Shown: positions 61,952-64,000 of the stretch, piece by piece
How the letters are laid out: each line of letters begins with the position of its first letter
Position numbering within the stretch: the stretch's first letter is position 1
DNA from: Thermothielavioides terrestris NRRL 8126
Taxonomy: Eukaryota; Ascomycota; Sordariomycetes; Sordariales; Chaetomiaceae
Length of the DNA stretch: 64,000 nt
Reading direction: 5' to 3'
NCBI RefSeq assembly: GCF_000226115.1
Contig: NC_016458.1
Span: 4,808,001 to 4,872,000, forward strand
Made by a program: the position numbers and the translations under genes
The notes under the pieces: generated by a model
Told to the model about the DNA's origin: nothing
Database searches by the model: none
What the model saw: the letters and a program-made list of their open reading frames with translations, nothing else

Positions 61952-64000
61952 ATGAAATATGTGAAACCTCTGCCCGCGGACAAGCACTCACACGGTGTGG
62001 CCGATTCAGCCTCTGCCATCGCCAAGCAAATTGGCCAGATGGCGCAGAAACGGACGGTATCATACGCCGATGTCCTCAGGGGCCACAAATTGCTAGAGCC
62101 TGCCGAGGCAACCCACCAGGCAGAGCCAGCAAAGGTTTGCAAGCAGACCCAAAATGATCGCGATAAGGCAACTCAGGGCAGCGACGCGGCGTTTCCTCCG
62201 CTCGGGCAAGCTAAGAAGGACCCGTCCGCGATATCCCCCAGCCGCAAGGGTCGGAAAGATGTACAGCGGCAGCCGTCAAAAACTGCTTTCTCTTACGCTG
62301 AAGCTGTGAAGGGAAAGTCATCAACGGTTGCCCTTAGACCCAAGAGGATCAGACCAGGCTGGGAAGTCAACACCGAGACGTCGTCGCCTTTTACCAAGTC
62401 CACGGCCCCGGAGCCGGGCTTGGCCGCATCATTTCCAAGGGCAGAGGCAGGCGATTCACATGCAGAGTCCCTGCAGGGTGGCGATGTGGGTGATGGTTGC
62501 TATTATGACGGAATATCTTTCCATCCTGCAGCAAGCGCACGTCGCTTGCGTATGCGGGACTCTTCATCTCAGCCACGTGCGGCGAAGAGGCCGAGCAACC
62601 GCCAAATGCACCATTCGGTCCCAGGGCAACAGTGGGCGGAGGTGCAGAAAGCGGCCCCAAGATCAAATGCCATTCTACCAGCCATCTATAACCCGAAGCT
62701 GCGGCGCTTCTCTGCCGGAGCCACTGCTTCATCGCATTCGTTGCGAGTTCGCTCTGCGCCTCTTCCAGATGCGTCCTCCGCACCTCCATCAGCTACGTTC
62801 CGCCAAGGGTTACCAGACGATAAGGTAATCGAGGAAGCCATTCAACGGGCGATCATCGCCGAGAATAAGAGAATTGAAATGTGCAATCAGAGAGCCGACC
62901 GCACCTTCGCAGCCATCGCTGCCCATGACCGGGGCGAGATCTCGTAAGTAGTGTGCTCCCGATCACCACGGCACTCTCTCAGCTGACCCATGAGCAGACT
63001 CTGGGATATGCCATACGAGTGGGACGTTCTGCTCACATGCGGCGGAAGCTCCTGGTTCGTTCATCACGACATCCTGTGCCGCGAGTCGGACTGGTTCAGG
63101 GAACGGCTGCCGCCCAAGGACCGAGTAAGTTGACAGACGAACCCCCGAATGCGATGCGACGAGACCGCCCTCTCTTTTCCGCACACTAACACACAAGCCA
63201 GAACGGCGGATACGTCACCTTCGACTGCAGCGACCTCCCGCGCGAGCAACTCGCCCACGCCTTATTCTACTTGTACAACAAGAGTCAGTCCAGTCCAGTC
63301 CCCGAACCTGCTTCCCCGCTCTCCATCCATTCCCCATCATCATCATGATCACCATCAAACCACAAACTAACACCCTCCCGATATCCAGCCGCCGCCCTCG
63401 CGCCCGCGCGCCTCACGACCGCCCTCGAGGGCGACGCCATCCGCCGCTGCGTCTTCCTGTACATCTGCGGCGCGTGCGTCAGCATCGCCTCGCTCATGGA
63501 CGCCGCGCTCGAGCAGCTCGACGAGGCGGCCTTCGTGCTGGCGTCCTTCTTCGCGCAGACCCCGCGCGCCACGCTCGAGACGCTCGACCTGTCGCGCCTG
63601 ACCTCGCCGCTGCACTTTGCGCTGCACATGGTGTACGAGCAGCAACAGCAGCAACAACAAGGCGGCGGTGGCAGTGGTAGTGGCGGTAGCAGTAGTGGTG
63701 GCAGTGGAGGCGGTGGTGGCAGTCTAGCCATGTTCCGGCTGCGGGCGGCGGTCGCGCACCTGCTGGACGCGACGCTGCTGTGGCTGGTGCTCAACGGGCC
63801 GTTCCGCGACGGCGCCTTCGCCCTGCGCTGGGTGCCCTGGCTGTACCCCAACATCGTGAGCGACAGCGTCTGGTTCCGGCGGCACGGCGTGCTGGACGCG
63901 CTGTGGGCGCTGCACGAGCGGCGGTTCGGGCTGGTGCCGGGTGGGAAGGAGAAGGAGGAGGAAAAGGAGGGCGACGAGGAGGGGCTGCCGCGCCGCGCGG
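61952..64000 (+). CDS. BTB/POZ-domain protein with disordered N-terminus (3' end cut)
   Basis: Exons 61952-62943, 62998-63124, 63202-63283 and 63389 onward (introns 54, 77 and 105 nt) form one frame that runs off the right edge. Residues 1 to about 330 are disordered (FSYAEAVKGKSS and VSYADVLRGHKL are similar short motifs). Then comes a BTB/POZ-like domain: WDVLLTCGGSSWFVHHDILCRESDWFRERL, GGYVTFDCSDLPREQLAHALFYLYNK, IRRCVFLYICGACVSIASLMDAALEQL. A Gln/Gly/Ser tract interrupts the C-terminal helical region. Fungal BTB proteins of this type are mostly of unknown function, some being CUL3 adaptors. The start is the first ATG of the frame, but an upstream exon is possible. Confidence 0.75.
63641..63724 (+). 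repeat. Gln then Gly/Ser low-complexity tract in BTB gene
   Basis: CAG/CAA units followed by GGTGGCAGT-type units encode seven Gln and then a Gly/Ser run of about 20 residues inside the coding part. Confidence 0.8.

Noticed and set aside
1..64000. CRISPR arrays, prokaryotic operons, phage or plasmid features
   Set aside because: Spliceosomal introns throughout and eukaryotic housekeeping genes show nuclear fungal DNA; no regularly spaced repeats were seen.

Overview
The window is nuclear DNA of a filamentous ascomycete. Genes carry short GT-AG introns (mostly 50-180 nt) with CTAAC/CTGAC branch points, third codon positions are GC-rich, and the protein set (nuo-49, Met-7-type cystathionine gamma-synthase, MST-1-like kinase, PXR1, TEL2) resembles Neurospora. 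Sordariales, probably Chaetomiaceae, is my best guess; that placement is inference. I found no transposon, virus, CRISPR array, plasmid or rRNA gene. Genes are closely packed on both strands, and nearly all are single-copy housekeeping genes.  Layout. 0-10 kb: RRS1 (broken by the left edge), mitoribosomal mS29, MCM7 and PEX1. 10-15 kb: a fungal OTT_1508-like deaminase-fold gene and RMT2. 15-27 kb: VTC4, a Met-7/STR2-type enzyme, hexokinase, OST1 and a tRNA-Val(AAC). 27-36 kb: a Pil1/Lsp1-family eisosome gene, MCM4, RET3 and SUA5. 36-47 kb: a germinal-centre kinase, a DUF7053-like gene, COQ6 and an orphan Cys/His protein. 47-58 kb: complex I 49-kDa subunit, RPC40, UBA3, TEL2 and COX17. 58-64 kb: an unrecognised coiled-coil gene, PXR1 and a BTB-domain gene that runs off the right edge.  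Shared roles. MCM4 and MCM7 are two subunits of the MCM2-7 helicase, and the upstream region of each holds a compact cluster of three ACGCG (MBF-type) elements, which suggests shared G1/S control. RRS1, RPC40 and PXR1 belong to ribosome production. mS29, the 49-kDa subunit, COX17 and COQ6 belong to mitochondrial translation and respiration. OST1 and RET3 belong to the secretory pathway. Gene order mixes these roles and looks like ordinary fungal synteny rather than an operon-like cluster.  Gene models were built by hand from splice signals and family endings. Several real coding exons are very short (17-35 nt), and three introns are multiples of three without an in-frame stop, so simple open-frame reading would mis-translate RMT2, the Pil1-like gene and COX17. 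The clearest unusual signals are the paired MBF clusters, a presequence-like but AUG-less extension of SUA5, the deaminase-like gene, and the orphan Cys/His protein with an internal duplication. I did not find a convincing new multi-gene system.
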